IMG/VR virus record: IMGVR_UViG_3300022188_000037
Location: 1-31,059 of that record
Direction: 5' to 3' (one strand)
DNA length: 31,059 nucleotides
Source of the DNA: a virus
The notes beneath the pieces were generated by a model, which did not search any database, was not told where the DNA came from, and was given only the letters and a program-made list of their open reading frames with translations. Position numbers and translations under genes: made by a program. Shown here piece by piece: positions 11,979-20,900 of the stretch (positions within the stretch are counted from its first letter, which is position 1; every line of letters begins with the position of its first letter).

Positions 11979-13340
11979 ATGGTAAAGCTTAATAAAACTG
12001 GGTACAGTCATGCAAGAAGCCTTATAGAACAAGGCAAAGTAAACAAAACGTCTTCATGGTCTTTTAGTGCAGATGATGGAAACAAAATACTAGGAAAAGA
12101 CAAAGACTGGAGTGAATACAAGAAATGGTTTTTGGGTATCGACCCCGACGCTCCAGATGATACGAAAGAACATTACAAATTTCCCTACGGAAAGAATGGT
12201 AAAGTTTACAGATCTGGTGTTATAGCAGCAAAACAGAGAGCTGCTCAGTATGGTTACACCGATATTGAAAACGCTGCGGATAAACTGTTGCAGATGATCG
12301 ACAAAGACGAAACAAAGAAAGAAGCAGTTGAAATAGAACAAAAGGAAAAAGAAGTCGTATTTTTAGTCGAGCCTGAGGCGCAGTTTGTTTCGCTGGTAAC
12401 TAGAGGAGCTAATAGAGTTCCTTTCAAAGTTATTAAATCCGATAACAAGGAGAAACCTATGCGTGTAGTACAGTCTATTATAGCCCCCGCAGATCTTTCC
12501 AGAGAAGATCTGTTGAAGATCTTCGGGGAAGATCTCAAAGAAGTTGTAAAATTCGATAAAGCAACTGGAACAAAATTTAAAAATTACGAACAGATTCCAA
12601 GAGACGCTTTCGATGAAAATTCATTCGAGCTGGTAAAACTGACAGACGACATCATGGCTGTATGCGGTTCTCTTAAAGATGACAGTGGGTTTATTTCCAA
12701 AATCTTTAAGAAAACCAAGCAGGAAAAAGGAATCGAAGTTCCCGAAGAAGTTGAAAAGCTGGACGACAAAGAAATAGCGCTGAAGATTTCCGAAATAGCG
12801 TACACGGAACTTTGCAGTCTGTATGCTGCTGTGGAAGGTGTTCTCACTACCCCAGGTATAGATTCCAACGACAGAATAGAAATGCTCAAGAAAACTTTTG
12901 ATGGATTTTCAAGCTATATAGAAGGCTTGCTTTCCGCATCACCTGTTTCTAAGCTGGACTTTGAAGAGGTAAAACGTCTTCGAGAAAGTAATAAAGCCGA
13001 AAGCGCTACCGAAAAGGATCAAGAAACCCCCGACGAAGAAGAGCCTGTTGCAGATTCTACCAAAGAAGATTCCACTAAAGAACAGACTAAAGACGATTCT
13101 GTTAAAGAAGAAACTGAAAAAGAATATGAAACCTTGAAGTCGAATTTGGAAAATATTGCCGAAAAGGTTTCGGAACTCACGGAATCGTTCAAGAACGAAA
13201 TTAAAAAGCTAGAGGAAAAAGTTGAAAATCTGGAAGCATCTATTCCGGTAACAGTAAGTGTAAACACAGATTCCGATCCGTCCGTTTCCAATAAGTCGGA
13301 ATCTGTGGTGTTTAAAGGTGTTCTCTTTGGAAGAGAATAA
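11979..13340 (+). CDS. Scaffold-like prohead protein, 453 aa, with coiled-coil tail
   Basis: The N-terminal ~110 residues (YSHARSLIEQGKVNKTSSWSFSADDGN, then FPYGKNGKVYRSGVIAAKQRAAQYG) resemble the segment found on many phage prohead-protease/scaffold proteins. Residues about 130-155 (EPEAQFVSLVTRGANRVPFKVIK) and about 165-175 (APADLSREDLLKIFGED) are short conserved phage motifs. From about residue 340 the protein is a low-complexity Glu/Lys/Asp/Ser-rich stretch followed by a predicted coiled coil (YETLKSNLENIAEKVSELTE), typical of scaffolds that are degraded or expelled during head assembly. It starts 2 bp after the protease stop and precedes the capsid gene. I infer a scaffolding role; a second protease-related function is possible. 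Confidence 0.65.
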   Translation: MVKLNKTGYSHARSLIEQGKVNKTSSWSFSADDGNKILGKDKDWSEYKKWFLGIDPDAPDDTKEHYKFPYGKNGKVYRSGVIAAKQRAAQYGYTDIENAADKLLQMIDKDETKKEAVEIEQKEKEVVFLVEPEAQFVSLVTRGANRVPFKVIKSDNKEKPMRVVQSIIAPADLSREDLLKIFGEDLKEVVKFDKATGTKFKNYEQIPRDAFDENSFELVKLTDDIMAVCGSLKDDSGFISKIFKKTKQEKGIEVPEEVEKLDDKEIALKISEIAYTELCSLYAAVEGVLTTPGIDSNDRIEMLKKTFDGFSSYIEGLLSASPVSKLDFEEVKRLRESNKAESATEKDQETPDEEEPVADSTKEDSTKEQTKDDSVKEETEKEYETLKSNLENIAEKVSELTESFKNEIKKLEEKVENLEASIPVTVSVNTDSDPSVSNKSESVVFKGVLFGRE

Positions 13341-13399
13341 TACAAAGCCAATCAATGTCAAAAACGCAATAAAATTTAGTAGATGAAAGGAGAGTACAG

Positions 13400-14311
13400 A
13401 TGGGTATGTCCACGAAAGAAATACTCAAAAAGGCAGATATTGCCGTAGCGGATCTTCAATCAGGCGGTGGGTATCTTAACCCCGAACAGGCGGACAGATT
13501 TATTGATATGGTTATTGATCAGCCTACCATTCTTAAAGAAGTTCGTACGGTTAAGATGAACGCTCCCCAGCGCAAGATTGAAAAAATCGGATTCGATAGT
13601 CGAATCCTCCATGTAGCACCTGCTTCTGGTACTGCTTTGGACGAAACAAAGCGATCCAAACCTACCACAGACAAAATTGAACTGAACACAACGGAATACA
13701 TTGCAGAAGTTAGAATCCCCTATGATGTGCTTGAAGACAACATCGAACGTGAAAATCTTGAAGATACCATTATGAGGAATATGGCAAAGCGGGTATCGCT
13801 TGATCTTGAAGAAATCCTTATAAAGAGCGATACCGCTTCGGGTGACCCCGACCTTGCTGCAAAAGACGGTCTTCTGAAGCTGGCCACTTCTCACGTTGTT
13901 GATATGTCTGGTGATCCTATAAGCAAGGCTGTCTTTAAAGCTGGCGTTAAGTCTATGCCTAACAAATATCTCCGAGCAAGAGATCAATTCCGATTCTGGG
14001 TATCTCCTGATCAAGAAACCGAATATAGAGATCAGCTTTCTGATAGAGAATCTGCTCTGGGCGATGCTGTTCTCGAAGGATATAGACCTGTCTTTGCCTA
14101 CGGCGTTCCCGTAGTTCCTGCGTCGCTTATGCCCGCAGATACTGTTCTGTTTACTCATCCGCAAAACATCGTGTTCGGTGTACAAAGGCAAATTTCCGTA
14201 GAAACGGACAAAGATATTTCTGCTAGGATGTATATCATAGTTTTGACCCTCAGGATAGACTTCAAATACGAAACAGAAGATGCTGTGGTTAAAATCATCA
14301 ACGTTGGTTAA
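13400..14311 (+). CDS. Major capsid protein, HK97 fold
   Basis: A 303-aa protein of the size and pattern of phage major capsid proteins. The N-terminal helix (STKEILKKADIAVADL) is followed by GGGYLNPEQADRFIDMVIDQPTILKEVRTV, a region common at the capsid N-arm. Later elements are EVRIPYDVLEDNIERENLEDTIMRNMAKRVSLDLEEILI (spine helix) and GYRPVFAYGVPVVPASLMPADTVLFTHPQNIVFGVQR, which resembles the P-domain strand before the C-terminal beta elements. There is no long N-terminal delta domain, consistent with a separate scaffold upstream. The ribosome binding site is GAAAGGAG. A terminator follows directly, suggesting a controlled expression level relative to the genes downstream. Confidence 0.82.
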   Translation: MGMSTKEILKKADIAVADLQSGGGYLNPEQADRFIDMVIDQPTILKEVRTVKMNAPQRKIEKIGFDSRILHVAPASGTALDETKRSKPTTDKIELNTTEYIAEVRIPYDVLEDNIERENLEDTIMRNMAKRVSLDLEEILIKSDTASGDPDLAAKDGLLKLATSHVVDMSGDPISKAVFKAGVKSMPNKYLRARDQFRFWVSPDQETEYRDQLSDRESALGDAVLEGYRPVFAYGVPVVPASLMPADTVLFTHPQNIVFGVQRQISVETDKDISARMYIIVLTLRIDFKYETEDAVVKIINVG

Positions 14312-14316
14312 TTCTG

Positions 14317-14341
14317 AAAAGCCCCTCACAAAGGGGCTTTT
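14317..14341 (+). terminator. Rho-independent terminator after the capsid gene
   Basis: A perfect 10-bp stem AAAAGCCCCT/AGGGGCTTTT with a 5-nt loop, followed by C. The T-run is part of the stem. It may attenuate rather than end transcription, since the tail genes follow without an obvious promoter. Confidence 0.7.
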
Positions 14342-14384
14342 CAAACTGTGATTACATCTAAAGACCTTCAAAAAGGAGACTGAA

Positions 14385-14663
14385 ATGTATCAAGGACCAG
14401 GTGTAAATACCGCCAATAAAAACCTTTGCACCAACGTAGCCCTAGTGAGCGGGACTACGGCGGATACTGATATAACGGTAAACGGTATTAAATACAACAA
14501 AGACGCTCTTTTAGCTGTAATAGGACTTGATCCCGACAATGCCACCGCAGATGATCAAGTAAAAGATTTTACAGCATCTGCTAGTGTTACTGCTGATAAT
14601 ACGATACAAGTTTCCACAGACACTTCTGATTACAAGTTGCTAGTTTTTTGGCAAAAGGTTTGA
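14385..14663 (+). CDS. Small beta-rich protein, possible capsid decoration protein (92 aa)
   Basis: A Thr/Ala/Asp-rich 92-aa protein with alternating beta patterns (LVSGTTADTDITVNGI, then TASASVTADNTIQVSTDTSDYKLLVFWQKV). There is an AAAAGGAG ribosome binding site. Lying directly after the capsid gene, it is placed where decoration or head-fibre proteins usually are. That placement and composition are the only evidence; no family is recognised with certainty. Confidence 0.5.
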   Translation: MYQGPGVNTANKNLCTNVALVSGTTADTDITVNGIKYNKDALLAVIGLDPDNATADDQVKDFTASASVTADNTIQVSTDTSDYKLLVFWQKV

Positions 14664-14680
14664 TAAAGGAATAAAATAGC

Positions 14681-15292
14681 ATGCTTCTTGTAACTGATAT
14701 AGCATCTTCAGAAGCTAATAGCTATGTAACTATAACTGAAGCTGATGACTACTTGAGCACCCGCCCAGGTATTGATACCACCGAGTGGTATAATTTAGAT
14801 GACGATAACAAAGCATTTCGCCTTGCTATGGCTACAAAGCTGATGAATTCACTGATGTATCGGGGAATCAAAGCAACAAGAGACCAATCACTATCATTCC
14901 CCCGACTGTTTCAAGCGTCAGATTTGTGGCCAAAAGATTCTTTGGGCAAACCGATTTCGATGTGTTTTTATGGTTATGAAACCTGGGATGATTTGCTTCA
15001 AGTAGCTAACTACTTAGGTATTGACCCCCCGACTATTCCGACTGATATAAAACATGCTCAAATAGAAATAGCATTTAATGTAGTTCATAACAAAATCTTG
15101 AAAAAAGAAGACGATTCCCCGTTTTTCGTAAATTGGTTGCAGATGGGAGCGGTAGCTTTTACAGTAAAGAATGTGGCAGATATTCGCAAACCTGCTTATA
15201 CCATTTTCAATAACGAAGCATTGAATGCCTCGTCTCCAATATACTTTCTACTAAAACCGTATCTCTGCGTAGTAAAAGGTGGCATAGTATGA
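14681..15292 (+). CDS. Head-tail connector (DnaT-like head completion protein)
   Basis: A 203-aa protein with the pattern of the phage head-tail adaptor family often annotated DnaT-like: SEANSYVTITEADDYLSTRPG (residues about 9-29), then AFRLAMATKLMNSLMYRGIKATRDQSLSFPR (a helix ending in the LxFPR signature), and a C-terminal helical region. In siphoviruses this protein forms the ring that docks beneath the portal. Weak ribosome binding site (AAAGGA). It overlaps the next gene by 4 bp (ATGA), the start of a run of overlapping neck genes. Confidence 0.7.
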   Translation: MLLVTDIASSEANSYVTITEADDYLSTRPGIDTTEWYNLDDDNKAFRLAMATKLMNSLMYRGIKATRDQSLSFPRLFQASDLWPKDSLGKPISMCFYGYETWDDLLQVANYLGIDPPTIPTDIKHAQIEIAFNVVHNKILKKEDDSPFFVNWLQMGAVAFTVKNVADIRKPAYTIFNNEALNASSPIYFLLKPYLCVVKGGIV

Positions 15293-15690
15293 GTTCGTTT
15301 GATATTGCTCTTGAAGCTCTAGCTAGAACGTTTGATAACGTAGTCAAATCTTCCCCAATGGCAATAGATATAACATATCGGAAATGGACAGGTAAAGGAG
15401 ACTACGACCCAAATATAGGCTACGCTCCAGATACTTATGAAGATATAACTACAAAAGCTGTTCTTTCAGGAAAAATATACAATGAATATGAAAAAGTCAA
15501 ATCTTTTGAAAAATCAGCACGACTTTCAACCTATGGAATCCGAATAATAGTCAAACAATCCGATTTGCCAGGGGTTGATGACCTGTCTGCTAGAGGCAAA
15601 GATAAAATCCTAATAGGAAACGAACTCTATTCGGTTTCAGAAATAACCAAAATACAGGATATTTTATATATCATTGAGGCAGAACGATGA
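15289..15690 (+). CDS. Head closure (stopper) protein
   Basis: A 133-aa beta-rich protein with an N-terminal helix (FDIALEALARTFDNVVKSSP), then ITYRKWTGKGDYDPNIGYAPDTYEDITTKAVLSG and a C-terminal IGNELYSVSEITKIQDILYIIEAER, in the style of head-closure proteins that seal the connector. Its position between the connector and an HK97-gp10-like protein and its length fit. It overlaps both neighbours by 4 bp. Family assignment rests more on gene order than on diagnostic residues. Confidence 0.6.
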   Translation: MSSFDIALEALARTFDNVVKSSPMAIDITYRKWTGKGDYDPNIGYAPDTYEDITTKAVLSGKIYNEYEKVKSFEKSARLSTYGIRIIVKQSDLPGVDDLSARGKDKILIGNELYSVSEITKIQDILYIIEAER

Positions 15691-16124
15691 TAACTTTGAG
15701 ACTGAATGTTTCCAAAGAACTAGCCGAAGCAGCAAAAGCGCTGAATTACAAAACATTCATCAAAGCTGTTCATGATGCTGCCTCAAAAACAAGCAAGCAG
15801 TTTTTCAAAGTTTTAAAAGAAGCTACTCCTGTGGATACTGGGCATGCTAGAAATTCTTGGTATTCTCGAATGGCTTCTCAGGAAAATTCGACGTTGATTC
15901 TATTTACGCTGGACGTACCTTACGGACTCCCGCTCGAAAAAGGGTCTGTTGTTGGAAGAAAACCCTGGCCTTCTGTGGGACCTCGAACAGTTTTACATGG
16001 AGGTAGAATTTATTCATCCCAAGCCCCTGGCGGGATAACAGAAAAAGCTTTTAAAATTATGAGTAAAGAAGAATTGAAAAGGAAATTCTTAGAGAGCTTT
16101 CGATGGTACGGCGGGAAGAAATAA
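15687..16124 (+). CDS. HK97 gp10-like neck/tail component
   Basis: A 145-aa protein with the HK97-gp10 pattern: an N-terminal helix, then KEATPVDTGHARNSWYSRM (residues about 46-64; the TPVDTGxxRxSW signature is typical), LDVPYGLPLEKGS (Y-x-x-xLExG, about 78-90) and a C-terminal helix with a basic end. These proteins act at the head-tail junction or in tail completion. The 3' end overlaps the next gene by 22 bp, the longest overlap in the neck region. Confidence 0.75.
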   Translation: MITLRLNVSKELAEAAKALNYKTFIKAVHDAASKTSKQFFKVLKEATPVDTGHARNSWYSRMASQENSTLILFTLDVPYGLPLEKGSVVGRKPWPSVGPRTVLHGGRIYSSQAPGGITEKAFKIMSKEELKRKFLESFRWYGGKK

Positions 16125-16549
16125 TTAGAGAATTGGAAAGCAGATTGTGGGAAATAACCGAAAGTAATGGATTCGCTTACACCGTGGCTTCGGTCGCTAG
16201 AAATCCAATAGACGTTTCCACGGAATTTCCCTGCTGCAACATTTATGAAATGGATGACCGAGTATTAAGTGATGACGGTAAGAAAACAGTATTCCCTGTG
16301 TATAAACGGGAATTGGAAATTATTTTGGAATTGATAATAGAACCGGCGATGGAAGCTTCCGCTTCTGTGGAATTGATGAATTTTTACGAAAATGTAAGAA
16401 AGGCTATATTCAAAGATGGAGATGCCTCCCTCAACGGGAAGTGTAGATTTTACGAAAAAGCCGTATCAAGACCCATAGCAATTCCGTCAAACAAGACATT
16501 TGCTCTATGGGTACTCTATGGAGCAGAATATGTAGATAAAGTTGCATAA
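16103..16549 (+). CDS. Tail terminator/tail completion protein
   Basis: A 148-aa protein with an N-terminal helix (REEIIRELESRLWEI), a central PCCNIYEMDDRV segment, then KRELEIILELIIEPAMEASASVELMNFYENVRKAIF, and a beta C-terminus. This alpha/beta pattern, size and position directly before the major tail gene fit the terminator that caps the tail tube. The start lies inside the preceding gene, so expression is coupled. Other starts are possible but the ATG at 16103 gives a complete N-terminal helix. Confidence 0.6.
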   Translation: MVRREEIIRELESRLWEITESNGFAYTVASVARNPIDVSTEFPCCNIYEMDDRVLSDDGKKTVFPVYKRELEIILELIIEPAMEASASVELMNFYENVRKAIFKDGDASLNGKCRFYEKAVSRPIAIPSNKTFALWVLYGAEYVDKVA

Positions 16550-16599
16550 AATTTCTTTGCAAATACGCCAAAATTTGAAAAGAAGGAGGATATTTATCA

Positions 16600-17352
16600 A
16601 TGGCTGTAAAACAAATAAGCTACATCGGAAGAGGAACAGTGTATCTTGAACCCCGTGGAGAAGCTAACGCCAAACTCACTCCGATAGGGAATATCTCGGA
16701 ATTTAGTATATCGATTGAAGAAGATGTGAAAACGATGATAGACTACATGAACCCCGGCGGTGGTGAGCTTGATCGAGTAACCCGAATCACTGGTGTTTCT
16801 GCATCTATGACATGTTACAATTTAAGCCCAGAAAACATTGCAGTAGCTGTGTTTGGTTCTATCGATGCTCTTGAGGGCGGTGCTGTAACTGATGAAGAAC
16901 ATACTGCATACAAAGGCAGTTTGGTAGTCTTGGATAAGCTTTTCGATAAGTCTCAGACTATTACGGTAACTAACGATGACGGCACGACCACCTACGAACC
17001 GAATGTTGATTATGAAGTTACCAATGCTGGGATTTATATCTTAGAAAGTGGCTCTATCACTGATGGTTCTACCATTAAGGTATCATATACAGCATACGCT
17101 ACGGATGTAATTCAAGCTCTGACCGAACTTGGCAAAGAATATAAACTAGTTTTTGATGGACTTAACGAAGCCCGAAGCGGAGAGCCTGTGGTCGGAATTT
17201 TCCATCGTGTGAAGTTCTCCCCAACCAAAGGTCTCGGCTTCATTACAGACGATTTCGGCACTCTGGATTTCGATTTAGCTGTTCTAGCCGATACCTCTAT
17301 AAGCGGAACTGGTATATCTAAATACTTCGTAATCAGAAGAAAAGATGTATAA
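16600..17352 (+). CDS. Major tail (tube) protein
   Basis: A 250-aa beta-rich protein with a strong AAGGAGGAT ribosome binding site. GRGTVYLEPRG and EFSISIEEDVKTMIDYMNPGGGELDRVTRI near the N-terminus, and a middle VLDKLFDKSQTITVTNDDGTT followed by YEVTNAGIYILESGSI-type strands, match siphovirus tail-tube proteins. The middle part (about residues 105-170) may be an inserted domain. The size, abundant-expression signals and position between the terminator and the chaperone pair support the call. Confidence 0.75.
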   Translation: MAVKQISYIGRGTVYLEPRGEANAKLTPIGNISEFSISIEEDVKTMIDYMNPGGGELDRVTRITGVSASMTCYNLSPENIAVAVFGSIDALEGGAVTDEEHTAYKGSLVVLDKLFDKSQTITVTNDDGTTTYEPNVDYEVTNAGIYILESGSITDGSTIKVSYTAYATDVIQALTELGKEYKLVFDGLNEARSGEPVVGIFHRVKFSPTKGLGFITDDFGTLDFDLAVLADTSISGTGISKYFVIRRKDV

Positions 17353-17370
17353 AGTGAGGTGGTAATCCGT

Positions 17371-17829
17371 ATGGAAAAAAATAAAGTCGAAAAGCCTGTG
17401 CAGACGTCTGCACAGGCTTCAAAAGAACAAAAAAATGCATCTTTAGCAGATGTTCTCCCCAAAGAAGCCACTGTGGAATTAGGCGACAAGAAGATAACCT
17501 TCAAAGAATTTACTGTGGCTAATTTAAACAAGGTTTATTCTGTTCTTGCTAATGCAGATCTTACAAAGTTATTGGTGGGGGGCGGGATTACCCCCATGTC
17601 CATTATGGCCGCCATAGAATGGAACGACCTTGTGAAGTTGCTAGCTATATCTAGCGGAGAACCTGAGGAAACATTCTTAGCATTATCTTCCGTAGAAGAC
17701 GTGCTGGAAGTCGTTGGGGCATTTTGCCGAGCAAATTTTGGTTTTTTCGTCTTCAATTTCAAGAGCATCGCCTCGACAGCAGACTTAGTAGAAAAAGCTA
17801 TACCAATTCTGAACAAAGCCCTTCCGTAG
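17371..17829 (+). CDS. Tail assembly chaperone, short (gpG-like) form
   Basis: A 152-aa protein read from the ATG at 17371, which has GAGGTGGT upstream; the frame also opens with a GTG at 17359 but that lies in the ribosome binding site. It is predicted to be a soluble helical protein that binds the tape measure during tail assembly (EWNDLVKLLAI, SSVEDVLEVVGAFCRANFGF). The product is the unshifted form; a -1 frameshift near 17742 extends it (see the next entry). Position between the major tail protein and the tape measure is the classic location. Confidence 0.75.
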   Translation: MEKNKVEKPVQTSAQASKEQKNASLADVLPKEATVELGDKKITFKEFTVANLNKVYSVLANADLTKLLVGGGITPMSIMAAIEWNDLVKLLAISSGEPEETFLALSSVEDVLEVVGAFCRANFGFFVFNFKSIASTADLVEKAIPILNKALP

Positions 17830-17975
17830 AATTAGATTGGGCGGACTATTTTACCGTCCTCTTAATGACAGGACATTCCTATCAGGATATCCTTTCCTAC
17901 ACCATCACCCAATTTGTAACCTTCGTATCATCCGCTTTAAAATTCATACACTTGAGGAGTCCAGATGGAAGATAG
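17371..17975 (+). CDS. Tail assembly chaperone, frameshifted (gpGT-like) form
   Basis: The -1 frame after the slippery site stays open to 17975 and ends with a compact, well-formed segment (SVELDWADYFTVLLMTGHSY..., QDILSYTITQFVTF) that has no start of its own and overlaps the tape-measure start by 11 bp. A ~201-aa fusion would result. Lambda-type gpG/gpGT pairs behave this way, with the T part needed to contact the tape measure or tube. The reading-frame arrangement is seen directly; frequency and exact slip site are inferred. Confidence 0.7.
17733..17748 (+). promoter_or_regulatory. Candidate -1 ribosomal frameshift site
   Basis: In the gpG frame two heptamers fit the X-XXY-YYZ pattern: AAATTTT (17733-17739) and TTTTTTC (17742-17748). 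Both would shift ribosomes into the T frame. The second is the more T-rich and closer to the end of gpG. No strong downstream hairpin was noted. Confidence 0.6.
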
Positions 17976-20900
17976 ACTCCAACTAGCGATAGAAATAATA
18001 ACGAAGAATGCCGATGCTATAAATAAAGTATCGAGGCAACTAAATCAGCTCAATACTAATGCTGAATCTTTCAATAAAAATTTACGAAGCCTTGATCGTA
18101 CTTCAACTAAAGTTTATTCGGCATTTAACCAGCTTCATTCTTCTGTTCGTGGATCTAATTCTGCTTTCGCTACACTTCAACGAACTGTCGGATCTACACA
18201 GCGACATCTAGTAGAATTAAGAAATACGACAAGAGAAACATCAAGGTCTTTATCTTCGCTGAATCGCTCCGCTATCAGTCTTAATGCAAGATTCTCTCAA
18301 CTAGTTAAGGATTCCGAAAAAGCAAGTAGAGCTTTGGTAGATTTCGAACGAACTACCAGATCTACCAAAGCCTTTGTAGAAAGACTAGCTCGTGCTATTG
18401 AAAAAATATTTAAATCTGTACTGGAATTTCACAATCAAATAGTCAAAGCGACAAGAGCGGTTGCACAATTTACCCGCCAAGTGCAAGTAGGAGCTACTGT
18501 CCTGGAAAGACAGAAAAAACTCACTGACGAAGCTGCTACATCTTTGCGAGAATTCCATGCGGGAATGAATCAAACTGATTCTTCTACAAAAAAAGCATCG
18601 AGAAGTCTATTAGGCTTCATAGGAAGATGCGTAAAATTCACTCTTGTTTTCACAACAGTTTATGAAACAATCCAATTAGTTGGGCAAGCTTTAAAAGAAT
18701 TCGTTTTGAGTGGAGCAAGATTCAATGAAACCATAGATGCTGCTAAAATAGGTATAGCGGCACTAGTTGCTACAAATACAGAACTAGTAGATGCTTTCGG
18801 AAGAGTTGTACCTGAAACTGAACAATTTCAAATCGCTTTGAAGGGTGTTGATTCTCAAATAGCTATTCTGAGAAGGGGCGCAATACAAACATCTGCTACG
18901 CTGGGAGAATTAGTTACTGCTTATCAGATGGCAGTCGGTTACGGTCTTAGCGCTGGGCTATCTCTTGAACAAATAGCTGACCTCACTGTAAGAATCACCC
19001 AGGCAGCGGAAGCGCTCCGTATGCCTTTCCATGGTGTATATGAAGAAATCCGTTCTATCTTAGCAGGAACTATCACCCAGCATTCTTTAATCGCCAAAAT
19101 GCTGGGGCTTTCTAATGCACTGGTTAATCAGTGGAAACAACAGGGAATCCTTTATGAAAAACTTTCAGAAAAGCTAAGAGCCTTCGTCGCAGCGGGTAAA
19201 GAGTATCAGAACACCTGGTCTGGAATATTTTCCAGAGTACAGGATGTTTCCTCTCTTTTCATGGGACTTGCCACATCAAGTATATGGAAAGAACTGAAAG
19301 CCAAAATCAAAGACGCATTGTCTAGTCTATACGACTTTAATACAGATACTTTCAATGAAAAACTTCGTGGATTGGCAATGCTTATCCACGACACCCTCAG
19401 CGTTTTAAGTATATGGGTAACTAGAATTTTTTCCATTATAGGAAAACGTCTTATAGATCTCTCTGTGGCGTACGAACGCCATCGAAACATAGTGATAACA
19501 ATATTAGAAAAAATAGGGAAAGCTTGGGCATGGCTTGCCGGTAATATAAGAACTACTATCAATGCTGCTTATATCATTAACGATGTTTTTACTCAACTTG
19601 GAGATACCATAGCTATAATAGTTATAGCACCGTTATCTAAACTTTTGCAACTAACAGCTAATCTAATCGGAAAAATTCCTTTCCTAAGAAAAATATCTGA
19701 AGCCCTACGAAAGGTAGCAGAAGAAGGACTTAACTATGTGAATTTCTATGTGAATCAATTCAACGCAACCACCATTGATATGGAAAAGAGGTGGATTGCA
19801 ATAGAAAAAGAAGCTTTAGGATACGACTCCATTCTATCAAGATTGCCTGAAAGCACTCTACGACTTCGAGGGGAACTTGCCGCTCTTTCTGTTCAATTAG
19901 GTGTAAGCATAGATTCCGTAGATAAATTGAATTTCCTTCTTCAAAACGGTATAGCCGTATGGGACGAAACTACCAACCATTACCGCCTTGCAGAAATTAA
20001 CCTACAAGCACTGTCTGAAAGATTAGGAGTTTCCGTAGACAGTTATGGAACTTTAATCGAACTATTGAAATCAGGTGTTGTAGTTTGGGATTCTACTATT
20101 AACCAATATGTAACCGCAGAAGAATTCCTGAACAAAATCGCTGTCCAAACAGGACTTGCAATAGAAAAATACAGCACATTCAAACAACTGTTGGAAAGCG
20201 GCGTTATAGTATGGGATGCCCAAACCAAACAATATTCATTAAATGCGGATGCTCTTGATGCTATAAATGTTGAAATCGGACAAACATATTCCACCTACGG
20301 TGAACTGCTTAACGCCATAGAAAACGGCAGGGTGGTTTGGGATGCCAATAGACAACAATGGGTAGACGCTGGAAACATTTTAACGAATTTAGAAGGTGGC
20401 GTCTTATCAACAGCAGATGCTTTTTCTAAGTTGGGCACACAAACTACCCAGGCAACAGATGTGCTGAAAAAAGCCACACAGGAATTTTCGGAAGTTCATA
20501 AAGAACTAAAAGCCGTATTAGACCTCCAGCTTTCTACAATTGAAGATACATTTGAACAACTGAAAGCCGCTGGGCAAGACCCCGACGTTAAAGCTATATT
20601 GGACTTAGCAGAAAAACAAGCAGAAGCAATTACAACCTATTTTGCTAAAGCTACCGCAGCAGCAAATCACTATTTCAGCGCCGCAAAAGGCGGTGAAGCT
20701 AAACTTTTAGAAGCAAGAAAAGAAATTTATACAAACACTTATAATTCTTACAAAGCTCTAATAGACAAACTCATTGCAGAAGAAAAGAAACGCAGAGATA
20801 AAGCAAAAGAAATAGAAGATTACATAAAAGACCTCCGCAAAAGCACCTCTGAGTGGATCAGAGATCTTAAGCGCAAAGAAATGGATGCGGAGGACGAATA

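Noticed and set aside
13460-14371. 303-residue reverse-strand frame opposite the capsid gene
   Set aside because: Antisense shadow of a strongly supported capsid gene; no start signals and no family resemblance.
17724-17975. Stand-alone gene for the chaperone T part
   Set aside because: Its first residues translate the other frame of the chaperone gene; only the frameshifted fusion makes sense.
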